64,000 bases of DNA from Lignipirellula cremea (lineage in GTDB: Bacteria > Planctomycetota > Planctomycetia > Pirellulales > Pirellulaceae): the NCBI RefSeq assembly GCF_007751035.1, contig NZ_CP036433.1:310001-374000 (forward strand), given 5' to 3'. The notes beneath the pieces were generated by a model. It searched no databases. It saw only the letters and a program-made list of their open reading frames with translations, and was not told where the DNA came from. Each line of letters opens with the position of its first letter. Position 1 is the first letter of the stretch. The translations under genes were made by a program, and so were the position numbers. Below, in pieces: positions 63,580 through 64,000 of this stretch.

Positions 63580-64000
63580 TTAAACGATCAACTCGGCCAG
63601 CGGGCCGCTCTGGTCGAGGTCGGCGATCGCCAGGTCGGGAATCCCGAAGCTCTCTCGTTTGTCACCGACGGCCTGCAGTAGCGACAGGTACAAGCTGGCC
63701 AGCGTGCGGTGCCCCGGCTTGCCGTACCACGGATAACGCAAGTAACGGTTGCCCAGCTTCAACCGTCCGCCGAGGTCGCCGATCAGGATCAGTGGCCATT
63801 CCTCGCAGACGGGATGATGGCCTTCGGCGGAATCGGACAGATAGACGATCAGCGTGTTATCCATCATGGTGCCGTCCCCTTCGGGCAGGGATTCCAGGGT
63901 GGCGATAAATTTCGCCAGCTTTTCCAGGCACTTGCGGCGGATCAGCGCGTGGCATTCAGCGGCCGTTAGCCCGGCCGCGCTGCCCCCGTGCCCGATGCCG
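63580..64000 (-). CDS. DUF1552 protein, 5' part outside window
   Basis: The C-terminal 139 residues are present. They include GHGGSAAGLTAAECHALI, LESLPEGDGTMMDNTLIVYLSDS, AEGHHPVCEEWPLILIGDLG and the closing LAIADLDQSGPLAELIV, all typical of DUF1552/DUF1501-like proteins. The gene continues beyond the right edge. The layout on the left of the window (DUF1592 then DUF1552) predicts a DUF1592 cytochrome gene just beyond position 64000. Confidence 0.88.
   Translation of the reverse strand, partial: GIGHGGSAAGLTAAECHALIRRKCLEKLAKFIATLESLPEGDGTMMDNTLIVYLSDSAEGHHPVCEEWPLILIGDLGGRLKLGNRYLRYPWYGKPGHRTLASLYLSLLQAVGDKRESFGIPDLAIADLDQSGPLAELIV

Noticed and set aside
62088-63908. 606-codon open frame on the plus strand
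   Set aside because: Antisense to the caspase-like/SUMF1 gene and its neighbours.

Overview
The window reads as chromosomal DNA from a planctomycete, most likely of the Pirellulaceae type. This rests on gene content and is inference about taxonomy. The marker families are DUF1549/DUF1553, DUF1592 and DUF1552 proteins, a sigma-70 factor of the Rhodopirellula/Verrucomicrobium type with a FecR partner, SUMF1-repeat proteins, an SHD1-DUF4034 protein, DUF1080 and a Tat-exported Gfo/Idh/MocA oxidoreductase. Base composition is GC-rich, so many long antisense reading frames are open and meaningless. No tRNA, rRNA or CRISPR array was seen.

Layout. 1-10878 (minus strand): two linked operons. One is an alpha/beta-hydrolase-like protein, a DUF1592 cytochrome, a DUF1552 protein and a WD40 protein, with short overlaps between the last three. 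The other is a GTG-started sigma factor, a FecR-PA14 protein and a DUF1549/DUF1553 cytochrome that leaves the window. 11398-15724 (plus): an SHD1/propeller/DUF4034 protein followed by a two-domain SUMF1 protein. 15797-16855: an ornithine-cyclodeaminase-family enzyme. 17336-23335: three exported proteins, two with CsgG-like features, meeting at a strong terminator. 23458-24999: a complete insertion sequence with perfect 26-bp terminal repeats and a 16-bp target duplication, lying just downstream of a DTW-domain gene. 26329-35041: YceI, a membrane protein, a SirB1-like protein, a BNR-repeat protein, a two-part planctomycete ORF, DinB, a Gfo/Idh/MocA oxidoreductase, an ankyrin protein and a ClpP remnant lacking its active site. 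35459-37293: DUF1080 and a membrane protein. 37706-45036: an SDR and a six-gene lipid-modification locus (two CFA-type methyltransferases, DUF1365, FAD oxidoreductase, acyl desaturase, DUF1295). 45102-45971: a winged-helix/pRiA4b-ORF3 fusion. 46168-51286: a second, enlarged copy of the SHD1-DUF4034/SUMF1 cassette, now with three SUMF1 domains. 51377-56583: a TolC-HlyD-ABC export operon whose ATPase has lost most catalytic motifs. 56728-59478: PEP carboxylase. 60055-64000: an operon of DUF1552, a caspase-like/SUMF1 protein, an SMP-30 protein and a second alpha/beta-hydrolase-like protein, echoing the left-hand operon.

The most distinctive points are the duplicated SHD1-DUF4034/multi-SUMF1 cassette, the secretion operon with a degenerate ABC ATPase, the lipid-modification locus, and a recurring theme of enzyme folds that have lost catalytic residues (SUMF1, caspase, alpha/beta-hydrolase, ClpP, ABC). 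Several intergenic regions carry a dispersed hairpin-bearing repeat.
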